From: Watersipora subatra
Lineage: Eukaryota; Bryozoa; Gymnolaemata; Cheilostomatida; Watersiporidae
NCBI RefSeq assembly: GCF_963576615.1
Contig: NC_088715.1
Coordinates: 28,844,463 to 28,908,462 of the forward strand
DNA: 64,000 bases
Reading direction: 5' to 3'
The notes under the pieces were generated by a model that made no database searches, was not told the origin of the DNA, and saw only the letters and a list, made by a program, of their open reading frames with translations. Positions 45,881 through 56,795 of the stretch are shown here, piece by piece (the stretch's first letter is position 1; every line of letters starts with the position of its first letter). A program made the position numbers and the translations under genes.

Positions 45881-46544
45881 ATAGGCTATAGATGCAAGTG
45901 TAGGTGTCTTGATTGCAAAATCAGAAAAAACTGTAAGTATCTAATTGAAAGCAGATAAACTCCCCGTCTTTGTTTAGCTATCTAAATTATCAGCCAAGCA
46001 GCAATAAAGCGACCTGCATTCACCCTGCTGCCTTCACGGCATATCTTGGCTCTCTTCCAGAACAGTTTAGGTGGCCCTTAGATTGATCTTAGCTTATTGG
46101 GGGAAGAAACCAGACAAACCCTCAAATGCCTCGGACATATTACAATGTACTGAATTAAACATACCCAGTAAGAGGTATAAGATACTCGCTGATATATTAG
46201 CTGCTGATTAGTACAATAAGTAGCAACTATGATATCAATATCAGCTATAGATGATGTAAACAGAAGATTCCTCGATGCATGAAAAACAATTTCGACATTT
46301 CACTTTTCTCACTTTTTGAATGCTTGTCTATCACTAATAAGTTTCCATGCAGCGAAAGCATAGTTACACACCTCTGTATGGCACTGCTATACCTTAAATG
46401 TAAAAACCTAAATTATACATAACAACTAAATCAGCAAGGTAATATCAGTGAGAGAAAGTTTGTATTGTTAGTTTATCGTAGAGAAATGTGAGTGGAAGGG
46501 TAAACAACAGCAATGCACCGCTCGGTAGTAGAGTTAAGTACTAG
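45881..46544. other. Non-coding stretch
   Basis: No gene seen. Confidence 0.3.
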
Positions 46545-46640
46545 AGATACATGTACTAGAGATGAATGTAACATGTTACATGCATCTCTAGTACATGAAT
46601 ATCTAGTACATGCATCTCTAGTACATGCATGTTACATGTT
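46545..46640. repeat. Nested inverted repeats before the satellite
   Basis: ATGTACTAGAGATGAATG and its complement CATGCATCTCTAGTACAT face each other around GTAACATGTTAC (46552-46598), and CATCTCTAGTACATG recurs twice more. This palindromic cluster sits just upstream of the 36-bp array. Confidence 0.85.
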
Positions 46641-46673
46641 AACTTACTATAACTTACACAAAGTCCAGTTTAA

Positions 46674-49600
46674 TTCAAATTAAGTTACAAACTGAGTTAC
46701 AGTTATAAATTCAAACTTAGTTACAAACTGAGTTACAGTTATAAATTCGAACTAAGTTACAAACTGAGTTACAGTTATAAATTCAAACTAAGTTACAAAC
46801 TGGGTTACAGTTATAAATTCAAACTGAGTTACAAACTGGGTTACAGTTATAAATTCAAACTAAGTTACAAACTGAGTTACAGTTATAAATTCAAACTAAG
46901 TTACAAACAGAGTTACAGTTATAAATTCAAACTAAGTTACAAACTGGGTTACAGTTATAAATTCAAACTAAGTTACAAACTGAGTTACAGTTATAAATTC
47001 AAACTAAGTTACAAACTGAGTTATAGTTATAAATTCAAACTAAGTTACAAACTGGGTTACAGTTATAAATTCAAACTAAGTTACAAACAGAGTTACAGTT
47101 ATAAATTCAAACTAAGTTACAAACTGGGTTACAGTTATAAATTCAAACTAAGTTACAAACAGAGTTACAGTTATAAATTCAAACTAAGTTACAAACTGGG
47201 TTACAGTTATAAATTCAAACTAAGTTACAAACTGAGTTACAGTTATAAATTCAAACTAAGTTACAAACTGGGTTACAGTTATAAATTCAAACTAAGTTAC
47301 AAACTGAGTTACAGTTATAAATTCAAACTAAGTTACAAACTGGGTTACAGTTATAAATTCAAACTAAGTTACAAACTGAGTTACAGTTATAAATTCAAAC
47401 TAAGTTACAAACTGGGTTACAGTTATAAATTCAAACTAAGTTACAAACTGAGTTACAGTTATAAATTCAAACTTAGTTACAAACTGGGTTACAGTTATAA
47501 ATTCAAACTAAGTTACAAACTGAGTTACAGTTATAAATTCAAACTAAGTTACAAACTGAGTTACAGTTATAAATTCAAACTAAGTTACAAACTGGGTTAC
47601 AGTTATAAATTCAAACTAAGTTACAAACTGAGTTACAGTTATAAATTCAAACTAAGTTACAAACTGGGTTACAGTTATAAATTCAAACTAAGTTACAAAC
47701 TGAGTTACAGTTATAAATTCAAACTTAGTTACAAACTGGGTTACAGTTATAAATTCAAACTAAGTTACAAACTGAGTTACAGTTATAAATTCAAACTAAG
47801 TTACAAACTGGGTTACAGTTATAAATTCAAACTAAGTTACAAACTGAGTTACAGTTATAAATTCAAACTAAGTTACAAACTGAGTTACAGTTATAAATTC
47901 AAACTAAGTTACAAACTGGGTTACAGTTATAAATTCAAACTAAGTTACAAACTGAGTTACAGTTATAAATTCAAACTAAGTTACAAACTGGGTTACAGTT
48001 ATAAATTCAAACTTAGTTACAAACTGAGTTACAGTTATAAATTCAAACTAAGTTACAAACTGAGTTACAGTTATAAATTCAAACTAAGTTACAAACTGGG
48101 TTACAGTTATAAATTCAAACTAAGTTACAAACTGAGTTACAGTTATAAATTCAAACTAAGTTACAAACTGAGTTACAGTTATAAACTCAAACTTAGTTAC
48201 AAACTGAGTTACAGTTATAAATTCAAACTAAGTTACAAACTGGGTTACAGTTATAAACTCAAACTTAGTTACAAACTGAGTTACAGTTATAAATTCAAAC
48301 TAAGTTACAAACTGAGTTACAGTTATAAATTCAAACTAAGTTACAAACTGAGTTACAGTTATAAACTCAAACTTAGTTACAAACTGGGTTACAGTTATAA
48401 ATTCAAACTAAGTTACAAACTGAGTTACAGTTATAAATTCAAACTAAGTTACAAACTGAGTTACAGTTATAAATTCAAACTAAGTTACAAACTGGGTTAC
48501 AGTTATAAATTCAAACTTAGTTACAAACTGGGTTACAGTTATAAATTCAAACTAAGTTACAAACTGAGTTACAGTTATAAATTCAAACTAAGTTACAAAC
48601 TGAGTTACAGTTATAAATTCAAACTAAGTTACAAACTGGGTTACAGTTATAAATTCAAACTAAGTTACAAACTGAGTTACAGTTATAAATTCAAACTAAG
48701 TTACAAACTGAGTTACAGTTATAAATTCAAACTAAGTTACAAACTGGGTTACAGTTATAAATTCAAACTTAGTTACAAACTGAGTTACAGTTATAAATTC
48801 AAACTAAGTTACAAACTGAGTTACAGTTATAAATTCAAACTAAGTTACAAACTGAGTTACAGTTATAAATTCAAACTAAGTTACAAACTGAGTTACAGTT
48901 ATAAATTCAAACTAAGTTACAAACTGAGTTACAGTTATAAACTCAAACTTAGTTACAAACTGAGTTACAGTTATAAATTCAAACTAAGTTACAAACTGGG
49001 TTACAGTTATAAACTCAAACTTAGTTACAAACTGAGTTACAGTTATAAATTCAAACTAAGTTACAAACTGAGTTACAGTTATAAATTCAAACTAAGTTAC
49101 AAACTGAGTTACAGTTATAAACTCAAACTTAGTTACAAACTGAGTTACAGTTATAAATTCAAACTAAGTTACAAACTGGGTTACAGTTATAAATTCAAAC
49201 TAAGTTACAAACTGAGTTACAGTTATAAATTCAAACTAAGTTACAAACTGAGTTACAGTTATAAACTCAAACTTAGTTACAAACTGAGTTACAGTTATAA
49301 ATTCAAACTAAGTTACAAACTGGGTTACAGTTATAAACTCAAACTTAGTTACAAACTGAGTTACAGTTATAAATTCAAACTAAGTTACAAACTGGGTTAC
49401 AGTTATAAATTCAAACTAAGTTACAAACTGAGTTACAGTTATAAATTCAAACTAAGTTACAAACTGAGTTACAGTTATAAATTCAAACTAAGTTACAAAC
49501 TGGGTTACAGTTATAAATTCAAACTAAGTTACAAACTGAGTTACAGTTATAAACTCAAACTTAGTTACAAACTGAGTTACAGTTATAAATTCAAACTAAG

Positions 49601-49676
49601 TTACAAACTGGGTTACAGTTATAAATTCAAACTAAGTTACAAACTGGGTTACAGTTATAAATTCAAACTAAGTTAC
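46674..49676 (+). repeat. 36-bp satellite, about 83 copies, open in one frame
   Basis: The unit is three related 12-mers (AAACTAAGTTAC, AAACTGAGTTAC and AGTTATAAATTC). From 46713 to 49629 is exactly 81 x 36 bp, so there is no net length change. Variation is limited to a few sites: A/T at position 6, A/G at 19, T/C at 34, and rare CAG for CTG. AGT and GGT units often alternate, giving a 72-bp super-repeat. Read in the plus frame beginning 46674, every unit encodes KLSYKLSYSYKF or close variants. There is no stop from 46674 to 49775 (about 1,034 codons; stop TAG at 49776). The upstream stop is TAA at 46671. There is no ATG within the repeats, so translation would need an upstream exon. The other five frames close in each unit. 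Confidence 0.97.
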
Positions 49677-49778
49677 ATTTTTGTCATTTTTTTGTTTTTA
49701 TTTTTAATTTCTGGCCTTTATTTTTGCAATGGTGAGACTTTTGAAAATTTTAGACATCATATGTTGGAGCTTACGTAG

Positions 49779-50342
49779 CGTTATAAGACAATTATTTGTT
49801 CAAATTTCGTCTCCTTCGTCTGAATATTTATACGCTAAGGCGATAATAAATAAATGTTTTATTATTAAAAGAGAATTCTATATTAATTCACAATGACTTG
49901 CTTGCCAAATATTCATACTCAATTATAAGTTTGCAATGATTTGCCTTTTTTGTGGTGATAAGCTTTTAAAGGCATATGCAATTGACTCATAAAGGCTATA
50001 TCACATCTACCACATAACAGTATTAAAGAGTGTATCACATCCACTGAGTACCAATAATTTAATTGGTGACAGACATACGTGTACTTGAATATTACAATAC
50101 TTCATACAAATGAGCAAGACTTAACCGTCATGGGCAAGTGAAGATGGCCTGGAGGTGCAATATTTGCTATGCTGCTGTTCGTTTACTTTGCATGAAATGC
50201 ATTTGCTAGCATTTCTTATTCAGAGGAAGCTTTTAATGCAGGACATAGAAACACTACCATTACAATAGGTTATGCAAGATGCTGGTTTAGGCTAGGTCGT
50301 AGGTATAGGTCATGGCTTAGATGCACCCTCTCGTCTTCTAAA
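49779..50342. other. Non-coding stretch
   Basis: No gene supported; a 21-codon Cys-rich ATG frame near 50144 (MAWRCNICYAAV...) is noted only. Confidence 0.25.
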
Positions 50343-50582
50343 GCTGGTTCACACTATATAACAGTATCTCGGCGTTGATTCCACAATACTTTGGTGATCG
50401 TCGATGATAACGATGTTCCCACTATCACATACCTATCTCGTTTGTACCAAGAAATACTCTGAGATGGAGTGTACCCAACTCTCTTTTTAAATTTTCGCGA
50501 ATAAATCTGTGTTTTCGCGTGCTGGAATTAAATACTAGTCCCGCAGCGACTATCATAGACGGATCATAAACCAGCCTTTAGA
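50343..50582. mobile_element. MITE family C, copy 4 (internally deleted)
   Basis: Starts AAGCTGGTTCACACTATATA and closes with AAACCAGCCTTTAG. At 240 bp it is half the length of copies 1 and 3. The left half matches copy 5 (GTTGATTCCACAATACTTT). Confidence 0.65.
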
Positions 50583-50762
50583 GAGAAGGCAGCGTTCCTA
50601 CATCGCTTTATACTTTCCATCTAAAGCCATAATAGATTTTTAAGTTATGAAGTGCCCGTACCTTAGCTGATAAGCATCTGTTATAACAACTTTTTATCTT
50701 ATGAGAAGCCAGCAGTCATTCTTCAAAGCTTGCATATTAATCTAAAGATAAACCAACACAAA

Positions 50763-50875
50763 ACTTTAGCTGATTTTATCAGTAAGTTTTGGTTATTTTT
50801 CAATACTTTGTGATTGTCTTTGATGTTTGAAAGGGTCTGACTGCCAGGATGTTTTAAGATTAAAATCGACAAATT
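50763..50875. mobile_element. Foldback family A, one-arm fragment
   Basis: Carries the left arm only: GATTTTATCAGTAAG, GTTTGAAAGGGTCTGACTGCC, GATTAAAATCGACAAATTT. The rest is missing. Confidence 0.65.
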
Positions 50876-52019
50876 TAAATTTAAATTATTGATTTAAATG
50901 TATTTTGGAAGTTTTATAAATTAACAAAGTTGCATGTGGCTCAAACAATAAATAGACACCTTGCCATAGATAGGTTAAGGGAGAACCTAACTTTTATAAG
51001 CAGTGCGGCTGCTAATATAAAGCATCAATATAACCAACTATTTGTAGGCAACGAAGTTGCTTGCTTTATAACATGCTTGAACAATTACAGCTTTGTATCA
51101 AGATGTGTTTACACTACCAAAATATCTGCTAATAGTAGTTAACTGATTATTTCTACAGCCAATTTAGACCATGTGACCATTTTGACCAATCAAACTTGCT
51201 GATAGATAATATATCCACTAATGCATTCTTTATTCTTGTTGGTTTTCAAAGCAATACACAAAAAGGTTAGAATTTGTATTCGCCGTTTGCAAAGTGAAAC
51301 CATGCTTGTTCTGCATAACAAAGTGAAACTGTAAGCTAGATCTGATTGGCTGTCACCATTAAACATTATTTTGCTAATTAAACAGTCCCGCTAGCTGCAG
51401 ATCAATAAATTTTCAGCACATGCAAGGTTGAAGACAATAAAGATTTTACTAAGTCTTTTGGCTGGTCAGGACTTTTGGCAAAAAGTTCAGTTATTGGCTA
51501 ATGTCCAGACAGCTTAAAAAAATCGGGCAATTCTATTGGTCAGTGTAACCACCATCATTACTTCTGTGGGAACATTTCCTGCTGTGGCTTGTCACGGAGC
51601 GGCTAATGCTGAGATGGTGATAACAGCACGAGTGTTCATCTGCTAGTTACTAGTTCATATTCACCTGTTCACAACATTTTCACTTTACCATAGCATGTCT
51701 GCAGAATTGCAAGCTTTCATGCAACTCTATTCACTCATGAGTTTAAAGCAGTGGGCTGACAACACTTATGATCTTCAATTATTAAATATGTAAACACTCT
51801 TGGGAGCAGATAATAAATTATCAATTGGATTGTAACAGTTAAATGGGAGTGCTAGCAGGTGCTAGCAGGTGTTGCAGCTTACATTTTTAGTTTAAGTTTA
51901 CTCAAGTTTTATGAACTTTTACGTTCAGTTTGCGCATCATGTAAATTTAGTTAAGAGTTAATTATTTAATTTTATGAAATAGCTGGGTTATCCAAAATCT
52001 CATTTATCTGTCTTTATAG
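50876..52019. other. Non-coding stretch
   Basis: No exon signals around the frame at 50930-51142. The direct repeat GTGCTAGCAG occurs twice near 51849. Confidence 0.3.
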
Positions 52020-52142
52020 CATCAGTTGAAATAATAATAATATTAATAGCAATAATTATAACACTAATGATAACAATAATAATGATAATAACAATAATAT
52101 TAACAGTCATTAATATTATATAATTTAACAATAATAATAATG
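52020..52142. repeat. (AAT)n-like microsatellite
   Basis: Imperfect AATAAT/AACAAT repeats over about 120 bp. Confidence 0.85.
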
Positions 52143-52803
52143 CGTTTAAAGCATCAGTCCAAAATAATGAGTATGGGATACCTTTCTATGATTTATTAGA
52201 AAAAAATTGCATACCAGGTGATTATAGAACGAAGACAACTCGATGTTTAAAATAAATACATTATTTTCAGTTCTTTGGTAATATCTTTATATTATTCTCT
52301 TTCAAAATGAAGCCGTGGCAATTTTGTAATCTTTTCAATCACAAACTATGACAATCGCTATTTAGGTCAAAATGTTTACCAAGTCAGTTTTTACACATCA
52401 GAGAAAGTTCTGCAATAGCTAGAGAATGCAAAGCGTGTTAATTTAGCATGATTTTATTTTGAAGATAAAAGAGCAACAAATGAAAATAATAAATTTTTAA
52501 ATGCCACTAGAAAGCTTCATCGTGTGCCAGAAATTTGACAACAATATATCATGTCAATCAATAAACATGCATACTTTAATTATTGGACAGGCGTTGTTGT
52601 CATATGTATTTAAACGTTCATCACTAGACTCAAATTTTATATACTGATTCAACTCAGTTTTAGATCATAGATAATGGAAGGATCCTGTTGTAGAGAGCTC
52701 AGGGTCGATGACAACGGTTATATCATTGTTTACACAACGCACTAACTAGTACTTGAAAGTACTTGTTACTGCCTGCCGGCAATAGAATCTCTAGAGAGTC
52801 ATT

Positions 52804-53094
52804 TTAGGCACTTGAGACTTGTTCTCCTTGTCTATTTTCAACAAAGACCGACTGGTTGTTGGTCCGTAATTGGCTCATCTTTAATACTGGATCTTCCTTT
52901 TCGCAGCGATTTTGATTTTGTGGAAGTTTACTGTTTACCAAATCTATTTTGAGAAAGTTACTGTAGTTGTTGACACTGTTGGCGGTCAGTAAGCTGGGGT
53001 TTATGATATTTCTCTTTGATTGGCTGATCAGAGAAGCATTATGTTTTGTGATCGGAGTTAGCCAAATATTATTACATGTATTAATCAAAGACAT
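52804..53094 (-). CDS. Candidate exon or ORF, Asn/Ser-rich tail
   Basis: True ATG at 53092-53094 and 96 codons to TAA. The peptide starts MSLINTCNNIWLTPITKHN, is hydrophilic, rich in Asn, Ser and Gln, and ends EQVSSA. It resembles a disordered C-terminal tail. GC is slightly above the flanks. No clear acceptor, and no polyadenylation signal was confirmed, so this may be chance. Confidence 0.25.
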   Translation of the reverse strand: MSLINTCNNIWLTPITKHNASLISQSKRNIINPSLLTANSVNNYSNFLKIDLVNSKLPQNQNRCEKEDPVLKMSQLRTNNQSVFVENRQGEQVSSA

Positions 53095-53519
53095 ATTTAA
53101 AGAAATAAAAAACTATTTAAAGTAAACCATAAAACTGTACTAATGTAGATAAACAAATTACAATATGCTTGTCAGCTAAGCGTATTTTGATTTCGCTATG
53201 TATATATCACATTGGCTGATCAAAAGGAGACAGATTTCTCACTCTGCCAATCTACCAATCATGAAGACTTGTATGTGTTATATAACAGAAAGAACAAAAA
53301 TATGTGTTTATAACAGAAATATTTTATATTTCTGTTATCATATTTATATTGGCTTACCACCATGTTTAAGTTGAAATGAACCATCCATGCCATTCCGTAC
53401 TCTTACCCTTTTTTTGTACTTCTCTGTGACACCAACATCTCGCAACTTTTGCACATTTTTCTTTTTAATTATCTCAAATCTCAATGGTGAAGAATTGCGG
53501 CATTCCTGGTTGCAAGCTG
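53095..53519. other. Non-coding stretch
   Basis: A hairpin of AACAGAAATAT and complement lies near 53310-53340. No gene. Confidence 0.3.
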
Positions 53520-53935
53520 TATGGTTAATGTTGATTCCACAATACTTTAGTGATCATCTGTGATAACAATATTCACAGTATCGCAATACTGTAAAAACTA
53601 TCCGAGTTTACAGCAAAATGTCCATGGCATAGCTGTCTCATGATACAACGTGTTCGCGGAAACGACGAAATATTAGTCCTGCAGAAACTACTATGAAAGA
53701 AAATGTGGATCAAGCAATCCGCAATGACCAATCACCATCACCAAAGCCGTACACATTGCACAGGCTGTAGTGGATGCTCGGAAGTTTATCATAAAGGTTT
53801 GACAGCTGCAAACTGTTCCAAAGTATCCGCAATGCCTAGACGATGCTGTCAGTTTACGGCGCCCGTAATCGACAAATAATCGATGAGAGGACAACGCCGA
53901 CATCTGGTGATACAGTGTGAACTAGCTATTACTAA
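53520..53935. mobile_element. MITE family C, copy 5
   Basis: From GTTGATTCCACAATACTTTAG to GATACAGTGTGAACTAGC. The outer left end is lost. The interior matches copy 3 (GAAAGAAAATGTGGATCAAGC against GAAAATATAGATCAAGC). Confidence 0.7.
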
Positions 53936-53944
53936 CTTAAATTA

Positions 53945-54168
53945 TACTGGTACCATGACAGCTCGGTTCGTTGTGAGAGATCATCAGCTGCACTAGTGAG
54001 GCGCAATAATTCTAACTTAAAAGGGAGTGATGTGTGCAGGTAGTAGCAGGCCATTGAAGTCCATATTACTAGTTCGAATTTCATTCGGTACTGTCCTTTT
54101 CCAACATTCAACCGCTTCAGACAGTATGAGGACCCACATGGCTCTTATTATAGTAAAGATTCTGTCAT
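53945..54168 (+). repeat. SINE family B, plus-strand copy
   Basis: Eroded head, B-box-like AGTTCGAATTTC near 54071 and the intact tail GGCTCTTATTATAGTAAAG (54137-54155). Confidence 0.65.
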
Positions 54169-55082
54169 ATCCCCAGAGTATATTTTATAACTTTCAAAAG
54201 TTATAAAAAAACTTTTATTTTAAAAAAAGCTTGTCAAACATTCTTAGCTAATTAAAACAATACTGTTCATGATTTTTTACTTTAATGTGATTGGTCTTTA
54301 ACAAAACCATAATTGACCAGCCAAACCTTGAATATAGTCCTAGTTACCAGGTATCAGCGAGCAAGATTGCTCATGCCCAGCCAAGATCGCAGAGACCTTG
54401 CTTGTGCAGTATGAGCTCTTAAAAGCATACACAGCCTCTGTTTGCAGTAAGCTAAGCAGAGATTAATCATAGTCGATGGAGGAGTGATTTCTCACATACA
54501 CAGCATAACCTTGGAGGTTTGTAATTCAATAGTGCAGTTCTCCAATTGTAAAAATAATAAAATAAGATAGTTTTTGTGATAAATGTAGTGCACGATAGTA
54601 CAGGATAAATTAGTTATTATAATCAGGTCACTGCTAAATGCTTCATTGAAAACTATTACCTGAGAGCATTGTAAATCGTGAACATTTGTACTCCGTGATG
54701 ACTAACTGCTCATAAAGAAAGCATATGCAAAAATATTTTTAATGAATGCATTCACCAGTCATAATCTAATTCCTAGATTAGTTCTGCGTTTTTGATATGA
54801 ACTTGTTGAAAGAAGTAGCGGATAACTCCAAGGTCATGGATAAGCATAGGTATAAAGAAATGCCAATCGCCGGCCTCATTCAATATTTAGTATTTTACAC
54901 GTAGCCCAGAGCGGAGTTCATACAAAATTCAAAAACATTAAGTAGTTTTTTTCAATTGTTTTCAGCTCATTCAACCATATTTGCTTGAGGACATGTAAAA
55001 AAGAAAACAGAACTACTAAATAAACACTCTTATAGATTCCTTAATTTTTCGAATAAGAGCTCATGAGCAACATCTAACACTA
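54169..55082. other. Non-coding stretch
   Basis: No gene or known repeat. Confidence 0.3.
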
Positions 55083-55540
55083 CTATAACGTAAATAATCC
55101 ATTTCAGAAACGTTTACGTTATAGGGAATTTACATTATAAAAGCAGTAAAATACATGTAAATTGCGTAATCCGTTCCAAGATCTTTCCAAACTCACCCCT
55201 TTGGCCATGCAAAAAGGAAAAACTTTACTTAACATTATTAATTTGTGGGCTGTACCGTAACTGTAGAATTATTCGTTTGCATCAACAACTTTCTCATTTT
55301 CATGATCAATCTCACTGGTTTGATAGACCATGATTGCGGTAAATTTACCAAGGTTTTTACAACATGTTAATAGGGGCGGCACATTTTTGAGGTTCATTTA
55401 CAACGATTTGCTTTTTTTCCAAAACAACAAAATCTATTCTGAAAAGTATAGCTAATAACAAACATTATGTACATTAAGGCAAAACAACAAAATATTTTTA
55501 CTATAAAAAGCAGTTCTATATATATAACATATAATATAAT
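55083..55540. repeat. Dispersed element family D, copy 2 (left part)
   Basis: Starts CTATAACGTAAATAATCC with the same inner hairpin as copy 1 (AACGTAAA..TTTACGTT). Homology to 10968-11440 ends near a TATA-rich patch at 55520-55550. Confidence 0.6.
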
Positions 55541-56624
55541 ATATATATTGTATAAGACTTTTCTATGAGCTTGTATAAAACTTTTTTGCTCAGTAATTTC
55601 CATATAATTTGAAAATTCCATTGAATACATTAGTTCATATTCTGATGATTTTGTGAGAATTAGTGAGATTAGTGAGGTTAGTGAGATTAGTGAGATTAGT
55701 GATTAATGATATGATTAGTGAGGTGACATAAGAATATGCTGGTAGCTATTATATTAGAGTAATTAATAAAACCAAGGGTGTAATTGTATGTAATTTTGTC
55801 ATTATTTTAATAGTTCGTGCATTCAATCAAATTGTGTAAAAAATTGCCAAAACCAAAATCAATGCTCTTCTCCACTCGACGCATTTGTAAATGATTTTAA
55901 CCTGCTATCAGGTGTCAAAGTTATAAGGTTGTTCCTTACAAATAATTAATAATTCATGGAACAGCTGGTTAGCAAGTGAATAATCAATTGTCTGATTGGA
56001 GAGTAGGTCAACTTTATGTTTCTTTCACTTGACTGAGTTGTCTTAATGTAAGTGTTTGACACTATTATACATGGCGATCATTCTGGATCCACAATATATC
56101 TTTGCAATGTACTTGCGATCACATGGTTGATGGTTAAATATAAAGGTATATGTACAGTCAGCTGCAATGAAATCATCTAAGGATGGGTCCACAGTGGTAA
56201 ACTGATAAAATTTTCTTTTCTTTGACGCATCTTGGTCTTTTTCTATTTGCGGTTAGCTTCAAGTAAAATACTCTTCTTGATACTCTAATAATTAGGTTCG
56301 TGCTATTTCCATGTTTTCATCAAGTCGATATTACTCATACATCTTTTTACAGATAGTGGGTTGTTTTGACGTTTGACATCGACTAACATTGTGATCATCA
56401 AAACAATTTTGCGGTTGAATTTTTCTGTGAACTGGTGAAAACCCAGTCAAATACATATATGCCTACATGGGTTTAAATTTAGAAGTGTGAATTCGAACTG
56501 TAAACATGGCCTGTGTTTTATAAATACATTACGTCACTTCTGGTGATCAGATACTTTGAAATCAAAAACATTTATATAATGTCGTTTCCAAACTATTGTG
56601 AACTTACTTCCTGGCTGCTGCACT
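55541..56624. other. Non-coding stretch with a GTGAGATTA repeat
   Basis: A short tandem repeat of about 10 bp (TTAGTGAGAT) runs from 55652 to 55722. The rest shows no gene. A donor-like GGAA|GTAAGTTC on the minus strand near 56600 lies just past the stop of the next candidate. Confidence 0.4.
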
Positions 56625-56795
56625 TCAGTGTTTAGTTATAATAAAAGTCTTCAGCATTTCAGGTGGTCTAGCATCATGGTGGTCATCAGGTGGTCTAGCA
56701 ACATGTACAGGTGTATTTGGACTACTTGATATACCAAAACAACAAGTATAGGCGTAACAGCAGTTTGAAAAGTAATTGTAGAAATAGCCCAGGTA
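56625..56795 (-). CDS. Candidate terminal exon, Tyr/Cys-rich then Pro/His-rich
   Basis: A pyrimidine-rich stretch ending TTTAACCAAG on the minus strand could be an acceptor for 56 codons ending in TGA at 56625-56627. The start is aromatic and Cys-rich (YLGYFYNYFSNCCYAYTCCF). A Pro/His/Asp-rich part follows, with the internal repeat ARPPD.../ARPPE, encoded by a duplicated 18-21-bp segment (GGTGGTCTAGCA at 56662 and 56690). A paired-Cys juxtamembrane stretch before a Pro-rich tail is seen in some small membrane adaptors, but this is only a resemblance. Confidence 0.3.
   Translation of the reverse strand, partial: YLGYFYNYFSNCCYAYTCCFGISSSPNTPVHVARPPDDHHDARPPEMLKTFIITKH

Noticed and set aside
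49621-49680. Telomere-like repeat
   Set aside because: The array unit is TTAC/AAACT-based and has no TTAGGG or TTAGG units.
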